From Panagrolaimus kolymaensis (lineage: Eukaryota > Nematoda > Chromadorea > Rhabditida > Panagrolaimidae), in NCBI GenBank assembly GCA_028622995.1, contig JAJQJQ010000031.1, positions 1,612,001 to 1,676,000 on the forward strand: DNA of 64,000 bases, written 5' to 3'. The translations under genes were made by a program, and so were the position numbers. This document shows positions 48,258 to 59,260 of the stretch, piece by piece (position 1 is the first letter of the stretch; each line of letters starts with the position of its first letter). Below the pieces are notes generated by a model. That model was not told the DNA's origin, did not search any database, and was given only the letters and a program-made list of their open reading frames with translations.

Positions 48258-49757
48258 TTGCGCTCTTTGATATTTTTGTTCCTAACAACTGTAACAATAT
48301 GGTATGCCATTCTAACGTTAGTGAATTACTATAATTTTACTAATAAAAAATCATATATTAAAATTAACGTTGAAATAGAAGATGGTAAGTACAAACCCTC
48401 TAAGGGCTTTATAGTGTTATTTATATGGAAATTGAAATTGAAAATAAATGCTAAAGATAATTTTTTTATAGATATTCAAAAGAAAATATCGCCAATGTTT
48501 TATAAAAATATGGCACCTTTAAGTTAGTAATTAACCTTTTTTAATATTTCGAAGAAAAATTAATGCTATTTTATACTTTGAATATTTTTTCTTAAATTTT
48601 AGATGAAATCGAAACTAAATATACTTCCCTTGTAAAAGTTTTATGTTTAATTAATACTTCCAAAAAAGAGCTAAGAAATCGTGCAATTCATGTCAACGTA
48701 ACATGGGCAAAAAGATGTGACAAAAAGTTGTTTTTAAGTTATGATGAAGTGAGTTCTAATCTCTTTTAAAAAAATCTTTTTTTTTGCTTTAAGGAAATTG
48801 ATTTACCTTATTTGGATCTGAACATAAATGACTCAAGATACAACCTTTGGGATAAAATAAGAAAAATGTTCAAATGGGTTTATAAAGTAAGTTATAGTAA
48901 TTTTTAAAACATCAAACTTTTTTTATATAATTATTTTTTGAGTGTTCTAATTTTGTTTTGATAAATTTTTTTAGAACGAGCTTAATAATTTTGATTTTTT
49001 TCTGCGTGTCGATGACGATGCTTATGTCATTATGGAGAATTTAAAATATATGCTTTTACCATATAATCCAAATAAAGCGCTCTATTTTGGTTGTCGGTTC
49101 AAGAAATTAGTTAATAGCGGGTATATGTCTGGTGGCGCAGGATATATTCTTTCGAGGTAGGTTTCTAACTCCGATAATCAAAGTTTTTTTGTTTTAATTT
49201 TTCTACAAAGCATAAATTTAGGGAAGCTGTCAGGCAAATTGTTCCTGCATTTGACAATCCAGAAATTTGTCCTCAAAAAAACGAAAACAAAGAAGATGCA
49301 AAAATTGGTGCATGTATTGAAAAACTTGGCATTATTATTGTCGACACAAGGGATAACAAGGTAAACAAAGGCTTTAACAAAAAAAATAAAAATAAAAAAT
49401 AAGTAATTGATTCATTTCAAAAATTTTAGGGTCGGCATCGAATGTTGCCATTTACACCTTTCACACATTTTCAAGCAGGTTTAGAAGCTATTCATTTAGA
49501 TTATTTATATTATCCATATAGGCAAGATCAGGTATAAATATTTATTTATAGTTTTTGTCATTACATAAAATTAATTTTTATAGCTTTTTGAAGGTTGTTC
49601 AGACTATATGATTTCGTTTCATTATGTTTTTAAAGAACTTTTTTATATCTTTGAAATTCTTATTTATCGAGTTAAAATTATCAAGCTTTCTGATAAAGCT
49701 TTGAAAACCCCTGGCATCCACACAAATTCTTCAAAGTTAAATATTTCTTTTAGATAA
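48258..49757 (+). CDS. Core-1 beta-1,3-galactosyltransferase-like protein (GT31), start uncertain
   Basis: Exons: 48258-48384, 48472-48522, 48603-48748, 48794-48886, 48975-49156, 49222-49360, 49430-49531, 49584-49757. A signal anchor ([19 protein letters not shown]) comes first. Then come [36 protein letters not shown], the metal-binding [42 protein letters not shown] and [12 protein letters not shown]. These are the C1GalT/T-synthase family blocks, including the DDD triad. Family enzymes extend O-GalNAc in the Golgi. The frame opens at 48258 without an ATG, so the true start is probably in an upstream exon not resolved here. Confidence 0.85.
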
Positions 49758-50546
49758 TCTTAACTATGACCGTAATTTATGAAATTACGGTTTATTAGTT
49801 ATTTTATTATATAAATTATAATCATTAAATAATTGAATAAACATTTATTTATTAAAAAGTTATAACTCTATGCACAAATCATAAAAAATTAAAATATTTA
49901 GAGCGTTATCAGCAGCCAAAATAAAAACGATAGTAGTAAGCAAGCATACATTTCCTTTTCGACGAAATTATAAAATTAAACACTGATAAAATTACTTTAT
50001 TCGAAATGAGAAAACCATTTTAAGAACCAATAAAAAGCTTCTTTTTTGGTGCAAAGTTTATTTTTACATCAAAACTTCACGAAATTAGGGAATTTTTGCA
50101 ATGTTTTTTGGGACATGAAAAAATCTTTCAATATTTTTCTCTTTTTTTTTTTGCAACAAAATTTTAACAAACTTTTAGAATTTAAACCATATCTTTGTTT
50201 TTAAAAAAAGAAAAAAAATAATATTTCACTAAAACTGGTTTATTATTGAATAAATTTTGTTAAATAAAAAGCATTCATAATTAAAATATAACTTCAAATC
50301 TTTGTTAATTTTATGTTTTTCTATAAATTTTAGCTTTTTCTTATAAAAAGTAAGATTTTTTGTTTTTTGTTTTCTTCACGTTTTCTGTTTTGCCTATTTT
50401 TATCTTATTGGGAATGAAGCAATAATAATCATTAATAAAACTCAGGGATTTTAAAATAATCTGAAAAAAATTAAATAACACTGATAAAAAAAATTTAAGC
50501 TATTTTCTTAACTAATATGTAAAAGTTTTTAGGTTTAACTTTGAAA
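49758..50546. other. Intergenic DNA
   Basis: AT-rich spacer ending in an acceptor-like TTTTTAG (about 50526-50532) just before the GT49 B start. No coding frame supported. Confidence 0.5.
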
Positions 50547-52105
50547 ATGTTAAAAATCAAAACAACTAAAATCATTTTTTGTTTTATTAGTTATTTACTA
50601 TTCATCGCCTTTTTATTTAGTTTATATTTTTTTAATGTTTACATACAAAGTCAACAGATGAAGAATGGCAGTGAAATTAATTATTATTGCACTTTTAATA
50701 ATGTATTCAGAAAATCAATAATTGAATACAATCGTATAACGCTAATATTGCACAGTCCATCATCAAATAATATTTTGGGTTCAATACAAAATCAAGTAAG
50801 CTAGGCAATGGCGTAATTTAATAAAAGAAAATATAGCAGCTACCAATCTTAGATAAACATTTGGAATGGACCTATTTCTCTTGCAATAGTCTTTCAAGCA
50901 AATGATCCGTATGAGAATATAAAGTGTATAACAAAAGCTGTAAGTTAAGCGTAGTATTGGCATTTCTATTGTGCCTTAAATTTCTTTTAATTAAGTTCCT
51001 AGTTCTTCACAGATTCCCAATTAAGAGTTAGCTAAAAACCAAATGTTTACAGATTCGTGATTTGCATGAAAACCCTTCAGTTGCAGCAAGATTAAGCGTT
51101 CATTATTTGTTAATGAATAAAACAATGTGTTTTAAAACTAAAAAATTATTAAAAGATTCTAGGCTTAATTTGCAAAATCAATCATGTCATTTAAGCGATA
51201 GCAGAAACAATCTAAATGTTGATGAAATAATAAAATATCCATCAAATATTGCCAAAAATTTTGCCCGAAGAGTAAGTTATCAAAACTTACTCCTATGTAC
51301 ATATGTATAATAATTATTTTTGCATTCTACACAACCTTACAATTAATTAACAAAAAGTTGTTATGTTAATTTTTTTAGCTTGCTGAAACGAAATATGTTT
51401 TTATTGCGGATATGGAAATTTATTTTAGTAAAGGGTTTGAGAAAAAAATGCTAGTTTTGGCTGAAAAAATATTAAACTATGATCCGAAAACTGTTTTAAT
51501 TTGTCGAACATTTGAAATAGAAAGCGTGGTGATAAGGTAACCAAATTTTATGAATAAATCAAAGCTTTAGCTTTTATAATATTAAGTTATTAATTTTTTA
51601 AATTTAGGACGAAAGAAACAAAAGAAGGATTGATAAACTTAATTCGAAAAAATAAGGCAAGGGAGCTTGGTGGAAATTATACCATTCCGGGTTTAAAGAA
51701 ATGGATAGCAAATAACGATGGCATAAATGAAACAAGTGTCCAATTTTATATGCGGTAGTAAGATATAAAAATATTATTTTTACAAAAATTTATTTTAGGT
51801 ATTACAAGTCATTATCACAACCATATTTTGTGGCGGTAGCCAACTTTCCTTCACACAATGAAAATTTTTTTCACCCTTATTTTGATGATATCGAAATATT
51901 ATGGCATATGTGTCGAGCGGATTATATATTTGCAGTAGTTTCTGATGTGTTTATTTACAAAGAAGTAACTAACCCAGCGAAACGTAATATTTATGATTTA
52001 GCAAAAAAAGAACTTAAAATTGAAACTAAAAATGCGTTAGGAAAATTTAAAAGAAAACTAGCTAAGGAATATCCAACAACTGAAAAAAATTGTCCCATTC
52101 TATAA
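50547..52105 (+). CDS. GT49-type glycosyltransferase B (paralogue of A)
   Basis: Exons: 50547-50795, 50853-50939, 51053-51271, 51379-51536, 51608-51754, 51799-52105; 388 residues. Signal anchor IIFCFISYLLFIAFLFSLYF. Blocks parallel protein [87 protein letters not shown], ending EKNCPIL (A ends NSQCPV). The metal motif is D-M-E, also not D-x-D. The exon phases match those of A, so the two arose by inverted duplication and have diverged strongly. An acceptor-like site directly precedes the start. Confidence 0.87.
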
Positions 52106-52308
52106 TGTAAAAATAAATAAAACTGATTTTAATTATTTCTCCGCATTGTTGAGTGAATAAGGCTTCGTTGCTAACTCAAAAATAAAGAAAAATATTATTT
52201 TTTATATTATTTATTCTAGCTGAAAATGGATAAGAAAATTCTACATAAAACTCAATTTTACACGTGATTTTAAAATAATAATAATGAAAAGCTTTTTCTA
52301 ATAATGAC

Positions 52309-54634
52309 CTAATAAGTTGATCGAATGCTAGTAACTGCGGCATGAGCAACGAGTAATTCAGCAAGGTATCGAGTTGCAAGATGTTCTTTAGTATCTCGAA
52401 TCCAATCTCGAGCAATTCGAGAAGGTTCTCCATGAAGTAATTGCATAATTCGTACAGCGCTATCAAAATCATTTTGTTCAACAAAATATTTAGCACGTGA
52501 AATAATTTCATAGGTATCCAAACGGTGAAGATCAATTTTATCATCAGCTGAGAAACTTCGGGGCAAATCAAGCATAAATAATGATTGAATGTAAGAAGAA
52601 AAATAAGCCATTACACCTCCGCCATTTTCATCTATTTTAGCGGTTCTTTTAGATAATTTGTAAACCTATAAAATAAACGATTTTTAAAAAGATTTAATCG
52701 GAAAACTGAGGCTTACAGTAGCAAAACGATTCTTTAAATCTTGTTCACTATAAACTCCTTTGCTAAGAGTATCAGGGGAGAAAAAGCTCATAAGATTTTG
52801 AACAAATTCATCTTTATCACATGCTTGTTGAATAACTTGTAATTCTTGATCTAATGGTTTACGACGAGCATCCATATCCGTGCCAGCTTTTTGTCCATGA
52901 ATAATTGATTGAACCAAATTTTGGCAAGCAAGCCAATATTGTTTTGCACGACGATTTTCAGCGTCCTAAAAAATAAAATTAATTTTTGTCAAGTTTAAAA
53001 ATATTATATAATTACCGCTGCAACACGGCTTTGTAAAGCGCTTTCAATTCCGCTGAGTTTTGAAAGAGCAATATCAACTTGTTTGCTGTGTATTTCGCGT
53101 TCCTTTGAAACCGCTAGTTCAACAGCTTGAGCATTTTCAATATCATAAAGTTGCTTTTGGGTTCGAACAACTTGTTCCAAATGCTCTGAATGAGCTTGAG
53201 CAGTCCGTTGAAGTCGTTCCTCAAGTTCGCTTTCCCAATTATTACGATGGGTTTGAACTTCACGTTCCACATCAACGTTTTGTTGATCTTGGACTCTTTG
53301 TAATTCAAGTTGAAGTTGTTTTTGAGCAAGTTGAGAATCAGCTATTCTCTGTTCTTCAATAGCTTTAGCAATATTTTGTTCTTCACGAATCTTAAAATCA
53401 AATTAATTAGGAATCTTTTAATTTATATAAAACCGAACCTGTTGGTCAGTAAGTTGACGGCGAAGATGATCAACTCGAAGATGGGCATGAGCAATAAGAG
53501 CATTCATTTCTTCCTCAGAAAGTTTTATACCTTTTGCATTTAAATCAACATCAGGAAGAATGGCTTTAAGTTCAACGTTAAATTGTTGACGACTTTTATC
53601 AATTAGGTCTTTGTATTGATTAAAAATACGGCTTTCATTTCTAACTTTTTGGACAAGCGAATTGAGCTCATCAAGTTGGTAACTAAGCTTATTAGCTGTT
53701 TCCATAGCGTTGATTAATAATGGATTATTGGCAGTTGTGGAATTGCTTTTGCCATCGTTGATAATTTTTCGCAATGAATCGATGAAATTTCGAGAATGGG
53801 CTTCTTCGCTCATATCGTTTTTGGCAAGTTTTTCTGCATGAATTAAGGTTTCGCTAACTACGTCCCAATTTGCATTTGCCCCATCATCAACTGCCTTTTT
53901 GAGCTTTTGGGCATGATCTTGAATGGATTGAATTGTTTGAACTTTGGCATCATTAGCACTTTTGACCTTCTTTTCAGCGCTTGAAATGGCAGCCAAAAGC
54001 CGACTTTCGAGTTCTAAAGCAAAATTTCAATTAAAGATTTTAAAAAAAGATCGAGAACATACGTTTATTCATTTCACTTGATTCAGCAGAATTTTTTGAA
54101 GCAGAGGAAGGAATATGTGAAGCTCTAACATCCACAGGTTCGACATTTCTAATCGGGGCATTGGCTTTCTTTGCTGATGGCAATTGAGAAGTTGTTTTAG
54201 GTTCTGCAAAAAGATATTAACTTCTTTTTTTAAATAATAATAGTTTTACCTTCATGAGTAGCAATTGGAGATGGAAGTGACTTGGGAGAAGTCAAAACAG
54301 GGGCAATATGTTGTTGTTTATGACCCATTCCAAGTGTTTCAAGAACTGGAGCTGGTAAAGCATCTTGTAGAGTATCTTGAACAGTTTCTTTAATTTGGTC
54401 ATAATTTTGATATCCATAATAACCAGCACCACCGGCTGCTAAACCAAAAATAATTTTTCCAAAATGAAATGAACGAGGTGGACGCGGTGGTGGAGGAGGT
54501 GGTGGAGGTGGTGCGCTCATCGGTGGTGGTCGAGGCACATGAGGTGTATGAGCAGTAGAAGCACTTTCACATCGAACAGCATTAATAATTTGTTGATGAC
54601 ATGCTGCAACACGCAATTTTGTTACGGGTTGCAT
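52309..54634 (-). CDS. immt-1: MIC60/mitofilin, MICOS core subunit, 693 aa
   Basis: Inner-membrane protein that shapes crista junctions. Exons: 54250-54634, 54063-54203, 53439-54013, 53016-53390, 52717-52965, 52309-52665. Order of parts: mitochondrial import sequence ([21 protein letters not shown]), a poly-proline run, the membrane segment [18 protein letters not shown], a long coiled coil (exons 3-4), and the conserved C-terminal mitofilin domain ([73 protein letters not shown]). Length fits the family. It converges on GT49 B, with only about 200 bp between the two stops. Its 3' end is duplicated at 29306-29481. Confidence 0.96.
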
Positions 54635-55367
54635 TGTGCTGTTGATTCGACCCTGAATGTTAAAATAAAATATATATTTTTATTCTAAGAAAGATAAAAC
54701 AATAAATATTCAGAAAATAAGCAATAAAAATACGCGGAAAAGTAGTGTAGAATATCTAAATCAAAACAAATATTCTAGAAATAATTAAGTAAGGAACTTC
54801 CTGCACTTAACAAATAAAGTGTAAGAATGCAATGCAAATGCCACAAACAATCACTCTTTACCTTTGTGTTTTAGTTCGTTGTTGCAGGAAAGAATTATTT
54901 TTCGCGTCAAGATTATATGCAAGGTTAATCAAGCGAAAGCTTATGGACGAAGAATATTTTTTTTAGCATGAATTTAGAAAAAACGTATTTTAATTTATAA
55001 TAGCATAAAAATATGAGGATAATAACTATAAGGAAAGAGAAATGGAATCGGAATTTAAATAGAAGCAAATCAAAAAAATATTAAAAGAATCATCATGGCT
55101 AAAGAATGATTTTGGTTTCATAAAAAATGCTTGCTAAAATAAGAAATAATTATGTAGAAGATAGGTTTAATTTGGAGATACATATTTACATTAACGAGAT
55201 TAATCTCTGAATTAACGTGCTTTTTTAATAAAAAGTTCAGAACAAGAACAAAGTTTGGGTTTTGGCAAAATGTTCCCAAAATTAAATAAAACTTCCATGT
55301 TGCAATGTGGAGATGTTATTTCAAATATACGTAACTTTAAAAAAGTTCAATATTTATTATTTAAAAA
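54635..55367. other. Divergent promoter region (immt-1 and rab-33)
   Basis: AT-rich. A short ORF starting at 55255 runs into rab-33 in another frame and shows no family. Confidence 0.5.
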
Positions 55368-56542
55368 ATGCAACAGTATCCTGTTGTTCCTCTTCCCCAA
55401 GTTACTACTTCTAAAGAATTTATTGAAAATCCAACATCTATTTCAACTATTGCTTCTTCCAATGCCCCAACTTTCCAAGTCCATCAACAACAACAAGCTG
55501 CTCAATCAAATTCCGCGGGAGATAATAATGGCGTAGTCCCGACTATTTCTAAACCCAAATTTGTTCAATATCCGTCAAATACTAATAAAGATGAATCAAA
55601 GGAAACAACTAAAAAATCAAATGAAACATATCCACCTATTCCAAAGATTGTTCAACCAAATATGAAAATTAGTTACACATCCAAAAGGGTTTTTAAGGTT
55701 AATGGCTAAAAAAATTCGAAGCTTGAATATATATAAAATTTGTTTTAGGTTATTATAATTGGAGATGCAAATGTTGGAAAAACATGTTTAAGTTTTCGAT
55801 TTTGTAATGGTCGATTTCCTCAACAAACTGAAGCCACAATTGGCGTGGATTTTAGAGAACGTGCCTTAGCTTTTGGAAAAGAATTAATTCGGGTAAACTA
55901 ATTTTGAATATAAAAAAAGTCAAATTTTACTAATAGAAATACTTTTGTAGGTGCAATTATGGGATACAGCAGGGCAAGAAAGATATCGGCAATCGATTGT
56001 TGCACATTATTATCGAAATGTAAATGCTGTAGTTTTTGTATATGATGTAACGAATCCTCGATCATTTAAATCGTTACCCACATGGATTCAAGAATGTCGT
56101 AAGCATGCTTTAACTTCGACAAATGACACCCCACATATATTGATTGGAAACAAATGCGATTTACAAACATCCGAGACAAGAGTAAAAACTGATGAAGCAC
56201 AAGTGAGTCGAACAAAAAACAAAAAAATGAATGAGTGCAAAAAAAGAACAAAAGAAAAAAACTTTTTGTCATTTTTATAAAAAAATTTGTTCACTTTTTT
56301 AAAATAAATTTTTGCAGGTTTTTGCTGATCAAAATGATATGGCTTTATTTGAAACTTCTGCCTTAGCTGATTCAGAAGCGGATCATGTTGAATCAATTTT
56401 TATGACATTAGTTCATAAATTACGTCAATGCAAATCCATGCATGTTCAAACAAATGAAGAACGAGTTGAAAATGAAAAGAAGCTTTTACTTAAAGCTAAT
56501 GAAGCGAATGAACTTGATGAAAATGAAGGATACTGTTGTTAA
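55368..56542 (+). CDS. rab-33: Rab GTPase, RAB33 type, with long N-terminal extension
   Basis: Exons 55368-55697, 55749-55892, 55951-56202, 56318-56542; 316 residues. The GTPase core from about residue 108 has GDANVGKT (P-loop), [10 protein letters not shown] (switch I), [10 protein letters not shown] (switch II), GNKCDL and [28 protein letters not shown] and the [17 protein letters not shown] stretch match RAB33 specifically. The C-terminus GYCC gives two prenylation cysteines. RAB33 proteins act in Golgi transport and autophagy. The first about 107 residues are Gln/Asn/Pro/Lys-rich and disordered-looking, unusual for a Rab. Confidence 0.95.
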
Positions 56543-57157
56543 CAAACAAAAACAAACAAATGCGGAAAACACACACAAAACAATTTTTTATTTTTTATTT
56601 TTTGATGTAAAAAAATGGAAACAAAGGGGTCTTAATTTTTTTTCTTTCTGCAATTTTCACTTTTTCATTTATATTTTATGTATTTAATTTTATTCTTTAA
56701 CTTTAAAAAATCTTGATTGTTATGGGACAAAAATAAAATAAAGAAAAAAAGGTTTTGAAAAAATAAATTTAGATAACAAAAAAGTGTGAAAAAATATTTA
56801 AAGGTTTTTGCCCTCAAAATATCCTTGATTTTGTTTTTATTTTTAAATACTTTTTTGTTGTTGTTTTTGGTTCTGTGGCGTAGTTGAGCTCTGTATTTTT
56901 TTATTATCAATGAAAGGAACAAACAAACAAAAAATGCATTTCACCTGAACGAAAGAGGAAAGACAGCCAGCGCGATTTTGCGTGCACTTTTTCTTTCTTT
57001 GACTCTTTTCTTGTCGCTAATGGTTCGGGGTTTCTCTTTAAAAAAATATTTTTGTTCGTCGCTCATTTTAATTTCATTTTCACATACATATATTTTGTTT
57101 TTTTAAGGCTGATTTTTTCTAAATTTTCTTTCGTGATTATAGAAAAAAAAAGAAGAA
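56543..57157. other. Intergenic DNA
   Basis: 3' UTR of rab-33 and leader of the following gene, with an acceptor-like TTATAG shortly before its ATG. Nothing else supported. Confidence 0.5.
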
Positions 57158-57857
57158 ATGCAGCCAGCAACAATGTTACGAGCAGCGATGGAACGACAGC
57201 GTAAACTTCCAGTTATTCAAATAAAACGAAATGTTACCGTGACCCCCTTAGATAAACCAAAAATGCCATCATTTAGCCATATAGAAAAACTATTAATTTT
57301 TCTTGGCGCAGGTGGAGTTGTTTATTATATAAATAAACATTATATGTTTAAAGATAATTATCAAATACCGTTTTTGCCGGATCAAAGGTTTGGAGGTTCT
57401 TTACCGATTGTTGAATCGCCTATGCCTTTTCCAAATGGCGGAGATCCTGAAACTATTTCACCTACACTTATTTCGCCCAAAGATGCTTCAGCTATCGAAG
57501 GTAACAAAAACTTTTTTAACTTTATGCAAATTTTTAATTATATTTTTAGTTTTCGAACATGACCTCAAAAATGCGATTAGCACAGCAATGGAAAAAGTCA
57601 GTCATGTAACTTCAACCCAAGTTAAATCTCTTCGATCACATTTTCACGATAATTCTTCTTCACTTGGATCAGTTCTTGAAATAACAAATTCACATAAATA
57701 TGTTGATAAATTAGATAATTTAATTCAAGAAGCAAGAAATGAACCAAAATCAAAGCATCATCCATTATTGCCACTCGCAGATGCAACATCAAAAAAATTA
57801 CATGATCAATTGGATGAACTTGAAAAAGTTCACGTAGCTCATTCATATTTGCATTAA
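57158..57857 (+). CDS. MIC60-like protein lacking the mitofilin domain, 216 aa
   Basis: Exons 57158-57500 and 57550-57857. The N-terminus MQPATMLRAAMERQRK parallels [15 protein letters not shown] of MIC60. The membrane segment LLIFLGAGGVVYYINKHY parallels [18 protein letters not shown]. The second exon, DLKNAISTAMEKV...NPLLPLADATSKKLHDQLDELEKV-like, parallels ISSAEKKV...[25 protein letters not shown] of MIC60 exon 3. It then stops (HVAHSYLH), with no later coiled coil or mitofilin domain in the following 1.4 kb. Likely an inner-membrane protein facing the intermembrane space. It may be a regulatory or decoy MICOS factor, or a decaying duplicate with an intact frame. Confidence 0.82.
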
Positions 57858-59260
57858 ATTTAAATTCACAGCAGTTCCAAAAAATCCAATGATACTCCCT
57901 TTCTCCTCCTCCAAAAATGCTTATTCATTTTCGCTTTACTTTTTCCTTTATTTTTTTATTTTGTTAGAAGTTTTTTTTAATTTTTAGATAGATTTTTTTA
58001 AAACAATAAATTTATTATTTTTTCTTCCAAGCGATTCGGAAAAAGAATACAATTATTTGATAATTTTTTGTGAAAACACAAAAGAAACGTTACATTTTTT
58101 TTTTCAGTGAACATGGGAAAAATAATGACCATTGTAGCTATTTTTATAGTTTAATTATTTTATAGAAAAGCATTGATTTTTTTCTTTTATGCTTCGTCGC
58201 CTCGACAACGGCTGAATAAGAGAATTTCTTAATGAAGAAAACTTTTGACCTTTAATGTCTTTTGGCAATAATAATAATATAAAAAAAAGTTTTATCCACA
58301 ATTCCTTGAGGGAATTACTTACTATTTTTTCGAAAGAAAAAAGCATTATTTAAATTGGACCATATAGTTTACTTTTTTCATTTTTTTCTTGTAATGATTA
58401 ACTCACTCTCAATGCAAAATATTCCTCCATTTTTGTCATTTGAAATATTATTTTGTGCTTAAAAATAAAAAAATTTCTCTTATATTTTGATTATTTGATT
58501 TATTGAGTACAGAAAAGACCATATTTGCCATTCGTTTGCATGCTTTGGTCATTTCCGTCTTTTTTTTTTGATAACGTTAAACGTTATCATTTTAGATCGT
58601 GCACCACACGCAGGTGTCGTACAAAGTCCATTTTTCGTATTGAATTGCACCCAAATAAATTTTCCTTTATCATTTAATGAAATTCTTTTGACGTCATTAA
58701 AAAAAGATTTGGACATAAATTTTTGTAAATTTAGATCCTCAAAAGCAAATAGCAAAAACCAAAAATCACTGAATGCTTGAAACCCTTATCGATTTTCGAT
58801 ACGTTTTTGATTCATAGCTTTAAAAAGCTGAATCACAATTAAAATTGCAGAAAAAGAGAAGGAAATAGAAGCAACAAAAAAAAGAATGTTTCACTTACAA
58901 TTAATTTTTTTGTCGTCGGTTGTTCGCCCCACACCTTTCTTTCTTTTTTTTCATTCCATTGCTGCTAAAGGAATTTCTCAAAACGAAATTCTACTTCTTT
59001 ATACAACGTCGTTTGTGGTTGCTTTGTTGGAAGGCGTCGTCGTCTCTCCTAGTCGTTGTCCATGAAAAAAGAAGAGTTTTATCAAACAAAAATATATGTA
59101 TTTCATTTTATGACGTTTTTAATAAAATTAATATTTGAGCTTTTGAAAATTTATTGATTGCTTTCGTGGAATAATTGAAGAACTTATTTATATTTTTTAA
59201 CCTTTGTTTTTGTATATATATTTTTCTTTCTTTCAGGGTTCTCACTTTTTTATTTAAAAA
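57858..59260. other. Intergenic DNA
   Basis: AT-rich. It contains a perfect 19-base palindrome at 58570-58588 and, overlapping it, ORFs on both strands (58549-58780) with no recognised family. The 3' part is the leader region of the ArfGAP gene, with TTTCTTTCAG about 25 bp before its ATG. Confidence 0.5.
58570..58588. repeat. Perfect palindrome GATAACGTT-A-AACGTTATC
   Basis: Nine-base arms with a one-base spacer, in intergenic DNA. It could be a dimeric factor site or a terminus of an old element; nothing nearby decides. Confidence 0.5.

Noticed and set aside
58549..58780. Opposed ORFs around the 19-base palindrome
   Set aside because: Neither strand shows a recognised family or splice context; too short to support as a gene.
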